DNA of 64,000 bases, from the NCBI RefSeq assembly GCF_000368965.1, contig NZ_KB849780.1, positions 1,178,145-1,242,144 of the forward strand. The letters run 5' to 3'. The position numbers and the translations under genes were made by a program. The notes under the pieces are model-generated. The model worked only from the letters and a program-made list of their open reading frames with translations, was not told the DNA's origin and made no database searches. Of this stretch, positions 45,348-54,312 are shown one piece after another; position 1 is the first letter of the stretch; each line of letters opens with the position of its first letter. Source of the stretch: Acinetobacter calcoaceticus DSM 30006 = CIP 81.8 (GTDB taxonomy: Bacteria > Pseudomonadota > Gammaproteobacteria > Pseudomonadales > Moraxellaceae).

Positions 45348-46073
45348 TTAGAGCTCACCTTTCAGTCTCTTCCAAAATTTAATTAAAAAATAAAATAGTG
45401 AATTTTGTTCTATTCTTTGCGGTACAGTGGAAATAGCTTCAGTTGAAAATGGTAAAATCGAAACAATATTCTCATGTATTGTTTCATAATTTGGATAGGC
45501 TTCTTTTTTTATTATTTCTATAATTTTTTGTATTTCATCAATAGATAAATTCAAAAACCTCTTAATTTCTTGGGCTGTTTTTGACTCAATAGATAATAAA
45601 GCACAAACTCTAGTGACATTAACGATCTGCTCGGCATGAATGTTTTTAAAGTTTGGATAACAGACAAGCTTGTAAAGAATTTTTGTCTCTAAATGATCTT
45701 TAGACACTATATTATCGTTATTTATTATACGCTCTTGATGACTTGTTTTAAAATATTCATTCTTCTCAATATCTTGTAAAATATTGAGAAGTTCCTGATA
45801 TCTTATTGGTCTCTTCAAACCATACTGATAGCCCTTTAAAAGCTCAGGATTATTACTTAATACGATCTTAATTTTTTTTGGAATAAGAATATTGGTATAA
45901 CCACTATCTAAATCAATAATATGTATATCAGGCTTGTCTTCACTATATATCCAATTCCCCACAAGATGAGATGACAAAGATAAGTCATGAATAACTTTTA
46001 TCATTGCCTCTAAATTTTTAGGCAATAGCCTATCCTTTGACATACAGCCAATTCTATATGTACACTGATTCAT
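45348..46073 (-). CDS. hypothetical protein with pseudo-receiver-like N-terminus
   Basis: 241 aa with GGGGA before ATG 46073. Residues 1-105 have the layout of a response-regulator receiver: a central DIHIIDLDS with an Asp at the usual phosphorylation strand, KIKIVLSNN like the Ser/Thr strand, and LKRPIRYQEL like the Lys-Pro strand. The N-terminal acidic pair is missing, so it may be a pseudo-receiver. Residues 160-200 hold helices with TAQEIKRFLNLSIDEIQK, which could be a DNA-binding or ATP-free dimer unit. It neighbours the diguanylate cyclase gene. Function unknown. Confidence 0.6.
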   Translation of the reverse strand: MNQCTYRIGCMSKDRLLPKNLEAMIKVIHDLSLSSHLVGNWIYSEDKPDIHIIDLDSGYTNILIPKKIKIVLSNNPELLKGYQYGLKRPIRYQELLNILQDIEKNEYFKTSHQERIINNDNIVSKDHLETKILYKLVCYPNFKNIHAEQIVNVTRVCALLSIESKTAQEIKRFLNLSIDEIQKIIEIIKKEAYPNYETIHENIVSILPFSTEAISTVPQRIEQNSLFYFLIKFWKRLKGEL

Positions 46074-46349
46074 TGATATTTCCCCAATTTCAATGATGAC
46101 TTTGAAAATTCTTTGTTAAAAGTAATAAAAATTTAAATATGTAATAAACTTATATAAAAGCAATTTGAGTAAATTAACTTTCAGTGATAAATATAGATAT
46201 CGGGTGTAGTAAAAATTAACAAGATTTAATTGCCAAGTTCTACAGATGAATACACTCAAAAATAATTCGCAGAATATTATATTTATATAAATATTATAAG
46301 ACAAGAAAATAATTTAAAATTTAATCAAACTCAATGGAATAAAAATTTA
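46074..46349. other. AT-rich gap upstream of hypothetical gene
   Basis: About 280 very AT-rich bases downstream of the aroC terminator; a minus-strand frame here is low-complexity and not credible. Confidence 0.35.
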
Positions 46350-46383
46350 AAACCCCACATTTAATTTAAATATGGGGTTTTAT
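46350..46383 (-). terminator. terminator of the prmB-aroC operon
   Basis: AAACCCCA (46349-46356) pairs with TGGGGTTT (46373-46380) with further AT pairing in the stem, and A/T runs on both sides. Confidence 0.75.
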
Positions 46384-46405
46384 TTACTTTAGTCAAAAAT
46401 TATGA

Positions 46406-47497
46406 CTATGGTTCGATTGGAGCAAATGGTGGAATAACATCTGAATTTTGTGCGCGATGGCGTAAGAAGTGATCCATCAAAACAATTGCTAACATTGCTT
46501 CAGCAATTGGGGTTGCTCGAACACCTACGCAAGGATCATGACGGCCTTTAGTCAACACATCTGTATCTTCACGATTTAAATTAATCGTTTTACCTAGTGT
46601 CGTAATGCTTGCTGTTGGTTTTAGTGCAATCGCTACTCGAATGGTCTGACCACTTGAGATACCGCCCAAAATACCGCCTGCATGATTCGCTAAAAAGCCA
46701 TTACTGGTCATTTCATCACGTGTTTCATGACCAAACTGTCCAGCAACTGCAAAGCCATCACCAATTTCAACACCTTTAACCGCATTAATACTCATCATCG
46801 CATGAGCAATGTCAGCATCTAAACGGTCAAAAACAGGTTCGCCCCAACCCACAGGAACTTTTTCAGCTAAAATTTCTAGCTTTGCACCGCAGCTTGTTCC
46901 TTGTTCACGTAAAGAAGTCACTAAGGCTTCAAAACGTGAAACAGCGTCTACATCACCACAGAAAAATGGATTATTCGGAACTTCATTCCAATCCAGTTTT
47001 TCGGCAACTTCATTACCAATTTGTGTCACATGACCACGAATCAAAACGCCAAATTTTTCTGCTAAATATTTTTTAGCAATTGCACCTGCTGCAACACGCA
47101 TAGCAGTTTCACGAGCACTTGAACGGCCCCCGCCACGATAGTCACGGAAACCGTATTTTTGCGTATATGTATAGTCGGCATGGCCAGGTCTAAAAGTTTG
47201 GGCAATATTGCCATAATCTTTCGATTTTTGGTCAGTATTACGAATCAATAAACCGATTGGTGTACCAGTGGTTTTACCCTCAAATACACCTGAAATAATT
47301 TCAACTTGATCAGGCTCTTTGCGTTGAGTCGCAAATTTTGATGTACCTGGCTTACGACGGTCTAGATCTTTTTGTAGATCTTCTTCGGTTAACGCAAGGC
47401 CCGGTGGCACACCATCAACAATTGCCATTAAGCCAACGCCATGAGACTCACCACAAGTAGTTACACGAAAGAGTTGTCCAATACTATTCCCTGCCAT
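46406..47497 (-). CDS. aroC: chorismate synthase
   Basis: 363 aa, the usual length. It has the family signatures [20 protein letters not shown] at the N-terminus, the [28 protein letters not shown]-binding segment in the middle, and [18 protein letters not shown] near the end. It converts 5-enolpyruvylshikimate-3-phosphate to chorismate, using reduced FMN. It lies 12 bases after prmB, the common gammaproteobacterial pairing, and ends at a terminator. Confidence 0.96.
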   Translation of the reverse strand: MAGNSIGQLFRVTTCGESHGVGLMAIVDGVPPGLALTEEDLQKDLDRRKPGTSKFATQRKEPDQVEIISGVFEGKTTGTPIGLLIRNTDQKSKDYGNIAQTFRPGHADYTYTQKYGFRDYRGGGRSSARETAMRVAAGAIAKKYLAEKFGVLIRGHVTQIGNEVAEKLDWNEVPNNPFFCGDVDAVSRFEALVTSLREQGTSCGAKLEILAEKVPVGWGEPVFDRLDADIAHAMMSINAVKGVEIGDGFAVAGQFGHETRDEMTSNGFLANHAGGILGGISSGQTIRVAIALKPTASITTLGKTINLNREDTDVLTKGRHDPCVGVRATPIAEAMLAIVLMDHFLRHRAQNSDVIPPFAPIEP

Positions 47498-47509
47498 ATG
47501 CCCAACTCC

Positions 47510-48514
47510 TTATATTTGCTCTTCAAATAGTTTTCTATAACGGCGACATTGTTCAGCAGTCAAAGCAAAAATACCTGAACCACCTTTTTGGAAAGTGAGC
47601 CAGTTGAAATCAATCGTATTAAAGTTCTGACGCATTGACCATTCAGAATTACCTACTTCAATGACAATGAGACCATCTTCAGTTAAGTAATCTGCTGCTT
47701 GTGCAAGCATTTTACGAACTAAGTCTAAACCATCTTGGCCCGCTGCCAATGCAAGTTCAGGTTCATGTAAAAATTCTTCTGGTAAGTCGGCCATATCTTC
47801 AGCATCAACGTACGGTGGATTACTTACAATCAAATCATACTGATTTTCAGCTGGAATCTTGGCGAATAGATCCGACTCAAGCAATGCAACTTGATATTGC
47901 TTATTGTGGTGCTCAGTATTAATTGAAGCAACTTCTAAAGCTTCTTTAGAGATGTCAGTTGCATCTATTTCAGCGTCTGGATAAGCATAAGCCAAAGCGA
48001 CTGCAATACATCCAGAACCTGTACACATATCTAAAATACGGTGCGGAGTTTTAGGCTTTGCATTTTCTGGCAAATTATTGAGAGCTTCACGCATTTGACC
48101 ATTTTCATCTAAACAATATGGTGCAAAACGTTGCTCAATTAATTCTGCAATTGGTGAACGTGGAATCAATACACGCTCATCTACATAGAATGGTTTATTA
48201 AAGAAATAAGCAAGGTTTAATAAATAAGATGTTGGAATACGATCATTGATACGGCGTTCCAATAAGCTTAAAAATTCTGCTTTCTCGCTTGGTAATAACT
48301 TCGCATCTAGAATTTCTGCGTCTGCTGACCATTCAAGAGATAAGGTTTGTAAAACTAATGCAGAACTTTCTGCAAAATAATCTTCAGTACCTTGTCCTAA
48401 ATGTGCATCATGTTGACGTAATGCTGATACCCCAAAACGAATAAAATCTCGAATTGTTGATAAATTTTCAGCCGCTTCCTGTAAATTTTCAGGGCTAATC
48501 GTCGGTCGCTCCAC
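47510..48514 (-). CDS. prmB: ribosomal protein L3 glutamine methyltransferase
   Basis: 334 aa SAM-dependent methyltransferase. It has the Rossmann motif ILDMCTGSGCIAVALAYAYP and catalytic NPPY in YDLIVSNPPYVDAEDMADLP. The N-terminal helical domain with HLGQGTEDYFAESSALVLQT distinguishes PrmB from PrmC. It methylates a glutamine of ribosomal protein L3, helping 50S assembly. It precedes aroC in the same operon. A palindromic repeat lies upstream of its start. Confidence 0.92.
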   Translation of the reverse strand: MERPTISPENLQEAAENLSTIRDFIRFGVSALRQHDAHLGQGTEDYFAESSALVLQTLSLEWSADAEILDAKLLPSEKAEFLSLLERRINDRIPTSYLLNLAYFFNKPFYVDERVLIPRSPIAELIEQRFAPYCLDENGQMREALNNLPENAKPKTPHRILDMCTGSGCIAVALAYAYPDAEIDATDISKEALEVASINTEHHNKQYQVALLESDLFAKIPAENQYDLIVSNPPYVDAEDMADLPEEFLHEPELALAAGQDGLDLVRKMLAQAADYLTEDGLIVIEVGNSEWSMRQNFNTIDFNWLTFQKGGSGIFALTAEQCRRYRKLFEEQI

Positions 48515-48555
48515 TTAGGCGTCTCCAAAGGCAAATTTTGCAAAGTGACTATTCT

Positions 48556-48588
48556 ACTGAGTGAGGTACAGCAAAGCAACGCTTTGCC
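48556..48588 (-). repeat. dispersed palindromic repeat (second locus)
   Basis: GCAAAGC-AAC-GCTTTGC (48571-48587) is a perfect 7-bp palindrome with a three-base loop. On the minus strand the core and flank read GCTTTGCTGTACCTCACTCA, closely matching GCTTTGCTTAACCTCGCTCA at 28339-28358. It lies 40-75 bases upstream of the prmB start. Confidence 0.65.
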
Positions 48589-48692
48589 TTGTGAACCGGA
48601 GTTTTACACGCCTATCTCGAACAATCACACGTTAAATTCAGAATACTTTGTTTTAATTGTAAAATGATGAACTTTAATTTAGATATTCAAAA

Positions 48693-48722
48693 TAAAAAAC
48701 GGCCCTTAAATGATGGACCGCT
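48693..48722 (-). terminator. terminator of the ycgL-trpB operon
   Basis: On the minus strand CGGTCC and GGGCCG pair around a nine-base loop, followed by TTTTTT, about 20 bases after the trpB stop. Confidence 0.75.
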
Positions 48723-48740
48723 TCTAAAGTTTAATGGGTT

Positions 48741-49946
48741 TTAAAGCTTAAGCTTTTCAGCGACATAATCAGAATCTTTATCTCCACGCCCAGATAGATT
48801 CACTACAATCATGGTTTCTTTCGCTAATTGAGGAGCTTCACGAATTGCCCATGCAACAGCATGTGAACTTTCAAGCGCAGGAACAATACCTTCAACACGA
48901 GAAAGCGTCATAAAAGCATCTAAGCACTCTTGGTCAGTTGCAGTGATATATTCAACACGACCTAAATCTTTTAAAAAACTGTGTTGTGGGCCAACACCTG
49001 GGTAGTCAAGTCCTGAAGCAATAGAATGCACCGGTAAAGGCTCACCGTCCTCATTTTCAAGGACATAACAGGCCATACCATGAATTTGACTTGGCTTACC
49101 TAAAGTTAGTGTTGCTGAATGCATATTGGTGTCTAAACCATGTCCAGCCGGTTCAACTCCTACCAGCTTTACATCTGAATCATTTAAAAATGCAGTAAAT
49201 GCGCCTATTGCATTTGAACCGCCACCGACACATGCCACAACATAATCCGGATTTTTTCCAAAACGATGATGTGTTTGTTCTTTAATTTCTATACCAATAA
49301 TCGATTGAAAATCACGAACCATTTTAGGGAATGGATGTGGGCCCACGACAGAACCAATCGCATATATAAAGTTTTTTGGGTCTTTTAAATATTCTTCAAA
49401 TGCACTATCTACAGCATCTTTTAATGTTGCTGTACCGCGTGTTACTGCGACCAAATGAGCACCCAAAATTTTCATTTTGACGACATTTGGATGTTCTTTT
49501 TCAATATCTACTTGCCCCATATGAATTTCACATGGAATCCCCACTAAGGCGCAAGCTGTTGCCAAAGCAACCCCATGCTGACCAGCACCAGTTTCAGCGA
49601 TAACTTTCTTTTTACCCATATACTTGGCAAGTAAAGCTTCACCTAAACAATGATTGATTTTATGTGCACCCGTATGATTTAAGTCTTCACGCTTTAAATA
49701 AATTTGTGCACCGCCTAACTGTTCAGAAAGACGCTTCGCATGAAATAAAGGACTTGGACGGCCTACATAATTAGTAAAGAGATCTGCTAATTCATTTTTA
49801 AATTCAGGGGTATGGCGAATCTCTTCATAAGCAACATTAATCTCATCCATTGCCTCTTTTAAATGTGGAGGAATGAACTGTCCGCCATATTCACCAAAAA
49901 ATCCTTGTTCATTCGGCAAAGCAATACCGTTAATTTGATGTTGCAT
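48741..49946 (-). CDS. trpB: tryptophan synthase beta chain, stand-alone
   Basis: 401 aa. The PLP lysine is K96 in [13 protein letters not shown], and the phosphate-binding GGGSNA lies near residue 240. [11 protein letters not shown] and [16 protein letters not shown] are TrpB features. It condenses indole with serine to tryptophan. It is not beside trpA or trpF, being last in a ycgL-membrane-MoxR-VWA operon. The region that in Escherichia coli has arginines contacting TrpA (VFRMRLMG) reads VVKMKILG here. It could be the sole TrpB or a second copy. Confidence 0.88.
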   Translation of the reverse strand: MQHQINGIALPNEQGFFGEYGGQFIPPHLKEAMDEINVAYEEIRHTPEFKNELADLFTNYVGRPSPLFHAKRLSEQLGGAQIYLKREDLNHTGAHKINHCLGEALLAKYMGKKKVIAETGAGQHGVALATACALVGIPCEIHMGQVDIEKEHPNVVKMKILGAHLVAVTRGTATLKDAVDSAFEEYLKDPKNFIYAIGSVVGPHPFPKMVRDFQSIIGIEIKEQTHHRFGKNPDYVVACVGGGSNAIGAFTAFLNDSDVKLVGVEPAGHGLDTNMHSATLTLGKPSQIHGMACYVLENEDGEPLPVHSIASGLDYPGVGPQHSFLKDLGRVEYITATDQECLDAFMTLSRVEGIVPALESSHAVAWAIREAPQLAKETMIVVNLSGRGDKDSDYVAEKLKL

Positions 49947-49983
49947 GTCATCTCTCTTTTTTAAATTATTAAAGTTATCAAGT

Positions 49984-51171
49984 TTATCGAGAAAGGTAGC
50001 GAGTCATATCTTCAATGCCCTTTAGCGTCATTGGATACATATGATTTTCAAAAATTTCTTTAATCCAGCCAATGGTTTGAGTGTAATGCCAATACCCTTC
50101 AGTTTCAGGATTTAACCAAGCTGTTTTATCGAAATGTTGACGTAAGCGGCGTAACCAAACCTCACCAGTCTCATCATTCATATATTCAACCGAGCCACCC
50201 ACCGATTTCAACTCATACGGTGCCATACTGGCATCACCCACTACAATTACACGATAGTCGCGTCCATAAGTGTGAAATAGATCCCATGTATTCATACGGG
50301 TAGCTGTGCGGCGATGGTTATCTTTCCAAACATAGTCATAGAGACAATTATGGAAATAAAAGTACTCAAGTGTCTTAAACTCAGTTTTAGCGGCACTAAA
50401 GAGTTTCTCGCATTGGGCAATATGAGCGTCCATAGAACCGCCTACATCGAACAACATAAGCACTTTTATTCGATTTCGACGCTCTGGTACCATTTGAACA
50501 TCAAGAATACCTTGCTTGGCTGTTTCACGGATTGTACCGTCAACATCCAACTCTTCAGCTGCACCTTGACGTGCAAATTTACGCAAACGGCGCAAAGCAA
50601 TTTGCATCTGACGAGTACCAAGAACTTGGTCGTCATCTAGATTTTGATATTTACGCTGTTCCCATACTTTAACAGCCGAACGTTTACGACCCGGCCCACC
50701 AATTCGAACACCTTCAGGATGATCACCAAAAGCCCCAAAAGGTGAAGTACCACCTGTACCCACCATGCGGTTGCCGCCTTGATGTTTCTTATGCTGTTCG
50801 CGTAACCGCTCTTCTAGCATTTTCATCAGTTCTTCTAAGGAACCTGCTTTTTGGAGTTCTGCTCTTTGTTCTGGAGTTAAATGCTTTTCTAGAAGTTCTA
50901 AATCAAACCAGTCTTTTGGTAATTTATGAACTTGCTTGAGTAACTCATCCAGATCAAAGGTTTCGATACCTTCAAAGTAGTCTTTTATGGCACGGTCAAA
51001 CTTGTCAAAAAAGCGTTCATCTTTAACTAAAATAGTTTTAGCAAGTTGATAGAACTCTTCTTGATCGGCAAAAACTAAACCTTCACTTACAGCGCGGTTT
51101 AAGTCAATAAGCTCACGAGTTGTAACTGGAACACCGTATTTACGTAGGGTGTAAAATAACCGCACAAACAT
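49984..51171 (-). CDS. VWA-domain protein (CoxE-like)
   Basis: 395 aa. A charged helical N-terminal half ([20 protein letters not shown] and a long basic stretch [15 protein letters not shown]) is followed by a von Willebrand A domain (about 215-380) with a modified metal site: [16 protein letters not shown], in place of the usual DxSxS. It lies 15 bases after a MoxR ATPase gene; such pairs act as chaperones that insert metals or cofactors or assemble complexes. No target enzyme gene lies nearby, so the client is unknown. Confidence 0.84.
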   Translation of the reverse strand: MFVRLFYTLRKYGVPVTTRELIDLNRAVSEGLVFADQEEFYQLAKTILVKDERFFDKFDRAIKDYFEGIETFDLDELLKQVHKLPKDWFDLELLEKHLTPEQRAELQKAGSLEELMKMLEERLREQHKKHQGGNRMVGTGGTSPFGAFGDHPEGVRIGGPGRKRSAVKVWEQRKYQNLDDDQVLGTRQMQIALRRLRKFARQGAAEELDVDGTIRETAKQGILDVQMVPERRNRIKVLMLFDVGGSMDAHIAQCEKLFSAAKTEFKTLEYFYFHNCLYDYVWKDNHRRTATRMNTWDLFHTYGRDYRVIVVGDASMAPYELKSVGGSVEYMNDETGEVWLRRLRQHFDKTAWLNPETEGYWHYTQTIGWIKEIFENHMYPMTLKGIEDMTRYLSR

Positions 51172-51186
51172 GGGTTATTCCCTCCT

Positions 51187-52038
51187 TTAACGTCGAGACA
51201 TGAAAGCCAAACGTTCGAGGAGTTGTACATCCTGCTCGTTTTTGATGAGAGCACCATATAACGGTGGAATAGCTTTAGATGTATCTCGATTACGCAATAC
51301 ATCTTCAGGCATATCATCTGCCATGAGCAAGCTTAACCAATCAATTAACTCAGATGTTGATGGTGGTTTCTTCAAATTAGGAATTTCACGTAATTTAAAG
51401 AAAACCTGTAAAGCTTCGTTGACGAGTGTTGCAGAAATATTCGGGAAATGAACATCGATAATCTCTCGCATGGTCACTTCATCTGGAAACTCAATGTAAT
51501 GAAAGAAACAACGACGCAAGAAAGCATCTGGTAACTCTTTTTCGTTATTCGAGGTAATAATTACAATTGGGCGTTGTGTTGCCGTAATGGTTTCACTCGT
51601 TTCATAAACATAGAAAGACATTTTATCGAGTTCATGCAACAAGTCATTTGGAAACTCAATATCGGCTTTGTCAATTTCATCAATTAACAAGACACAACGC
51701 TCTTCACTCGTGAAAGCTTCCCACAATTTACCGGGTTTAATATAGTTCTTAATATCGTAAACACGGTCATCACCTAACTGGCTGTCTCGTAAACGAGAAA
51801 CAGCATCATATTCATACAACCCTTGCTGTGCTTTGGTTGTCGATTTGATATGCCAAGTAATGAGTTTTAAGCCCAAACTTTCTGCTACTTGTTCAGCAAG
51901 TAAAGTTTTACCCGTACCAGGTTCACCTTTAACCAGTAAAGGCTTTTGTAAAGCACGGGCTGCTTTTACAGCGAGCTTAAGACTGTCAGTCGCGATATAT
52001 TGATCTGTACCGGTAAAATGTTGGGTATCAGCAGACAT
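51187..52038 (-). CDS. MoxR-family AAA+ ATPase
   Basis: 283 aa. Walker A is GEPGTGKTLLA and Walker B VLLIDEIDKAD; the sensor-1 region is VIITSNNEKELPDAFLRRC, with the arginine finger nearby. This is the MoxR AAA+ type, acting in the cytoplasm as a hexameric remodelling ATPase. Its partner is the VWA protein encoded directly downstream. The upstream gene encodes a small membrane protein, possibly anchoring the pair, but that is inference. Confidence 0.88.
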   Translation of the reverse strand: MSADTQHFTGTDQYIATDSLKLAVKAARALQKPLLVKGEPGTGKTLLAEQVAESLGLKLITWHIKSTTKAQQGLYEYDAVSRLRDSQLGDDRVYDIKNYIKPGKLWEAFTSEERCVLLIDEIDKADIEFPNDLLHELDKMSFYVYETSETITATQRPIVIITSNNEKELPDAFLRRCFFHYIEFPDEVTMREIIDVHFPNISATLVNEALQVFFKLREIPNLKKPPSTSELIDWLSLLMADDMPEDVLRNRDTSKAIPPLYGALIKNEQDVQLLERLAFMSRR

Positions 52039-52067
52039 GTAAAGACCTTATTTTTCTATTTCAATGG

Positions 52068-52430
52068 TTAGATGGAACGCATGCTTTTGTTTGTTGAATA
52101 TTTTGACCAACAATAGCCAATAACCAAACCTAGACCAACTACAAACAGAATTAAAGATAAATTTGACCAGATTAGAGGGCTATCTTTGGTTAAAACACCA
52201 AAAAGTAGTCCAAAAATAGCTGGTGCTACCGATGCATTCGGACCTTCAGACACGGTTGGTGTGACTAAAATAGCAAATACAATAAGCCAGCTAATCGCAC
52301 CAAAAGTTGTAGGAAGACGGCGCATTAATCGCCACCAACACCACAAAGCAATAATAGCGCCTATTCCATAAGCTGTTAAAGCAATAGCATCTTCAGGAAT
52401 AAAATCCAAAAAAGAGAATAATTGATTCAT
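52068..52430 (-). CDS. small membrane protein of the MoxR-VWA operon
   Basis: 120 aa from ATG 52430, with a GGA site upstream. Three to four hydrophobic helices are visible (AIALTAYGIGAIIALWCWW, AISWLIVFAILVTPTVSE, LSLILFVVGLGLVIGYCW). No named family is recognised. It lies 16 bases after ycgL and 29 before the MoxR gene, so it is co-transcribed. The second loop carries VSEGPNASVAPAIFGLLF, a pattern typical of short uncharacterised Acinetobacter membrane proteins. Confidence 0.68.
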   Translation of the reverse strand: MNQLFSFLDFIPEDAIALTAYGIGAIIALWCWWRLMRRLPTTFGAISWLIVFAILVTPTVSEGPNASVAPAIFGLLFGVLTKDSPLIWSNLSLILFVVGLGLVIGYCWSKYSTNKSMRSI

Positions 52431-52446
52431 TATTCCAGTTTGATTT

Positions 52447-52752
52447 TCACGCACCACGTAAGCCCTCTGGTTCAACTGCATTTGGGTTAATTAACCCTTC
52501 TGGCGGCATCTGAAGAAAGAAACCTTTTGTTTGTAATGAGTCTAAAACATGTAAAACATTAGCACGCGCCAATTTACGTGTTGGAGCTAATTCTAAATGC
52601 ATGACAAACGTTGCACGACCAAACGCTTGTAGAACAGCTTCAGGAACATTTTCAAACGGATCAGCTTGTTCCGCATCGTCAGGATAGTTTGGACGAGCAA
52701 TATAAATGTACATTTCATCTTTTTTGCTCGATCTATAAATATCACAGTGCAT
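52447..52752 (-). CDS. YcgL-domain protein
   Basis: 101 aa matching YcgL/DUF709: [20 protein letters not shown] at the N-terminus, then [16 protein letters not shown] and a C-terminal [11 protein letters not shown]. The fold is a small alpha-beta sandwich; the biochemical role is unknown in any organism, though it often neighbours RNase D. Here it heads an operon with a membrane protein, MoxR, VWA and trpB. The ribosome site is weak, and a terminator-like hairpin lies 39-86 bases upstream in the leader. Confidence 0.85.
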   Translation of the reverse strand: MHCDIYRSSKKDEMYIYIARPNYPDDAEQADPFENVPEAVLQAFGRATFVMHLELAPTRKLARANVLHVLDSLQTKGFFLQMPPEGLINPNAVEPEGLRGA

Positions 52753-52790
52753 TTCAAATCAACTCTTGAACTAAGGACAGCATACATGAA

Positions 52791-52838
52791 AAAAAACGAC
52801 TCACCCACGCAGGTTTGTTTACGCATCAGTCGTTTTTT
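52791..52838 (-). terminator. terminator-like hairpin in the leader of ycgL
   Basis: AAAAAACGACT (52791-52801) pairs exactly with AGTCGTTTTTT (52828-52838) around a 26-base loop. On the minus strand the stem ends in a T run, about 40 bases before the ycgL ATG. No minus-strand gene ends just upstream, so it could be an attenuator. A plus-strand 29-codon frame (52786-52875) runs through it with AAGGA upstream. Confidence 0.55.
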
Positions 52839-52875
52839 TAATTCTTGGGAAATATTAACCCACAACGTTGATTAA

Positions 52876-53223
52876 GGTCGATAATAACTTTGTTCTAGAC
52901 TAAAGCCAGCTTACACACAAATAAAATAAGTTGCTGATTTTAAACATTAAATACAATTATCCATTTTAATAAAATAAAAACAATTTTAGAAAAAAATAAG
53001 AAATCGTTTGTTACTGAGTACTTTTTGTGATCTGTTTTTAATAATTTTACCCTTTAATACTATGAAATTTATCGTATTAAAATTAGCTATTACCTTTTTA
53101 AATTCACATTTAAGTAAAACTTCTAACCACTTAACAAACATTAGCAGACATTACTTAACTGGTTTAAATTCTCAATATGTTTCAATAATAAGTATCTTAA
53201 TAATAGATGCGGAGGATGAACTT
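52876..53223. other. AT-rich intergenic region
   Basis: About 350 bases between divergent genes. A plus-strand frame entering the next gene from 53008 has low-complexity, AT-rich codons and is not used. The promoters for both genes must lie here. Confidence 0.35.
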
Positions 53224-53388
53224 ATGCCTCGTGGCGATAAAACAGCTTACACAGCAAAGCAAAAACGTCAGGCTAAACATATTGTTGAGAGTGAAGTAGA
53301 CAGAGGTCATTCTCAAGAAGAAGCTGAACGAATCGCATGGTCTACCGTCAATAAACAAGATGGCGGCGGTAAGAAAAAGTCTCATTAA
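53224..53388 (+). CDS. small basic stress-type protein (annotated elsewhere as plasmid stabilization protein)
   Basis: 54 aa from ATG 53224, with a GGAGG site eight bases upstream. The protein is hydrophilic and basic, with KTAYTAKQKRQAKHIVESE, RGHSQEEAERIAWSTVNKQ and a C-terminal GGGKK tail. Similar proteins occur in Pseudomonas and Acinetobacter under the misleading name plasmid stabilization protein. The pattern resembles small stress-induced DNA- or ChaB-like proteins. It is followed by a strong terminator. Confidence 0.8.
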   Translation: MPRGDKTAYTAKQKRQAKHIVESEVDRGHSQEEAERIAWSTVNKQDGGGKKKSH

Positions 53389-53398
53389 TACAAACTTG

Positions 53399-53433
53399 AA
53401 TACTTCTTTAGCCCAAGCTAAAGAAGTATTTTT
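53399..53433 (+). terminator. terminator of the small basic protein gene
   Basis: AATACTTCTTTAGC (53399-53412) pairs with GCTAAAGAAGTATT (53417-53430), then TTT: a 14-bp stem with a CCAA loop. Confidence 0.88.
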
Positions 53434-53454
53434 ACCAGTACAAATTAATGGTGT

Positions 53455-53790
53455 TTAGAAAACTCGAGAACTCTTTATATAGTTATCAGTTACTTGATTT
53501 AGGGCATTCAAAATAGCACTATCATCTTGACTTAATAGAGCTTCATTAAGGCATTCCATGTAGCCTATGAGCGTAGTCTTAGAAACGTTGGCAAATTCAG
53601 TTGTGACTGCTTCATCTTCATATAAAATCACGTAACTACGTGCAAAACCATAGATCAAATAGACAGCTGCTTTTTCTTTTGTATTTTGAGATTCTTTAAG
53701 AGACTGTTCACAAGCATTTTTTAAATCTTTAAATGCATCTGTACCAGTAGATTGATTTTTGAAAGATAAAAGTATTGTTTGGAAGTTCAT
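53455..53790 (-). CDS. hypothetical 111-aa helical protein
   Basis: 111 aa from ATG 53790 (MNFQTILLSFKNQSTGTDAF), chosen over ATG 53796 because GGA lies eight bases before it. The protein is helical, acidic and soluble, with ASP-rich segments and EKAAVYLIYGFARSYVILYE in the middle. No family is recognised. It is an orphan on the minus strand, with its end close to the convergent small gene. No signal peptide. Confidence 0.6.
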   Translation of the reverse strand: MNFQTILLSFKNQSTGTDAFKDLKNACEQSLKESQNTKEKAAVYLIYGFARSYVILYEDEAVTTEFANVSKTTLIGYMECLNEALLSQDDSAILNALNQVTDNYIKSSRVF

Positions 53791-53910
53791 ATCCATATTC
53801 CACTTAAAAAGTAAAGCTACAGAAGATGGTAGAACGTGTCAAATAAAATCATGATTAACATAAGTTTAAATGTAAATAAATTTATATTCCCTTTTTTAAC
53901 TCTATATAAA

Positions 53911-53933
53911 AGACCGCTCTTAAAAAGCGGTCT
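53911..53933 (-). terminator. terminator of the 88-aa gene
   Basis: AGACCGCT (53911-53918) pairs with AGCGGTCT (53926-53933); on the minus strand a T-rich tract follows. Confidence 0.7.
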
Positions 53934-53949
53934 AATAAAAAATCGATAT

Positions 53950-54216
53950 TTAAAAGCTTATTTCTATCGTTATGGTTGTACCAGAGTCCTCAATATTGGT
54001 TGAAACATTGAAGCCTCTCCCTCTAAGTTCCTCTTCTACGTGTGTGAGATGATCAGGACTTACAGCGTCAATAGGAAACAGGAAAGTTGCTTTTCGCTTC
54101 CCTGCTTTAGAATCAGTTTCAGTACCTGTTAAAATTTTTTCCAGCATGGCCTCTTGATTGATTTTAAAATTTTTAGCATTTTGACGCGCTTGTTCAGCAC
54201 TAAAGTTATTAAGCAT
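53950..54216 (-). CDS. hypothetical 88-aa protein
   Basis: 88 aa. An N-terminal helix (NFSAEQARQNAKNFKINQEA) is followed by a small alpha-beta part with GKRKATFLFPID and ELRGRGFNVSTNIEDSGTTI. The pattern of a helical start and a strand-rich end resembles small phage-derived or regulatory proteins, but nothing is recognised. It has its own terminator. The AT-rich flanks and isolated position suggest an accessory gene. Confidence 0.55.
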   Translation of the reverse strand: MLNNFSAEQARQNAKNFKINQEAMLEKILTGTETDSKAGKRKATFLFPIDAVSPDHLTHVEEELRGRGFNVSTNIEDSGTTITIEISF

Positions 54217-54312
54217 ATTTATCTCTCTAATTATTAATTTATCTAATTTTATAGCATAAAAAGCTTATATAGTTTTGGTGTTGTGTAGTTAATTCCAATC
54301 AAAAATATAAGC

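Noticed and set aside
46116..46304. Minus-strand frame of 62 codons upstream of the pseudo-receiver gene
   Set aside because: Low-complexity Tyr/Leu/Phe-rich translation of AT-rich DNA with no ribosome site or resemblance to a protein family.
52593..52865. Minus-strand 90-codon frame through the hairpin and the ycgL start, as a trp-type leader
   Set aside because: It overlaps ycgL in another frame, starts at TTG and has a single early Trp codon, so it does not look like a leader peptide for attenuation.
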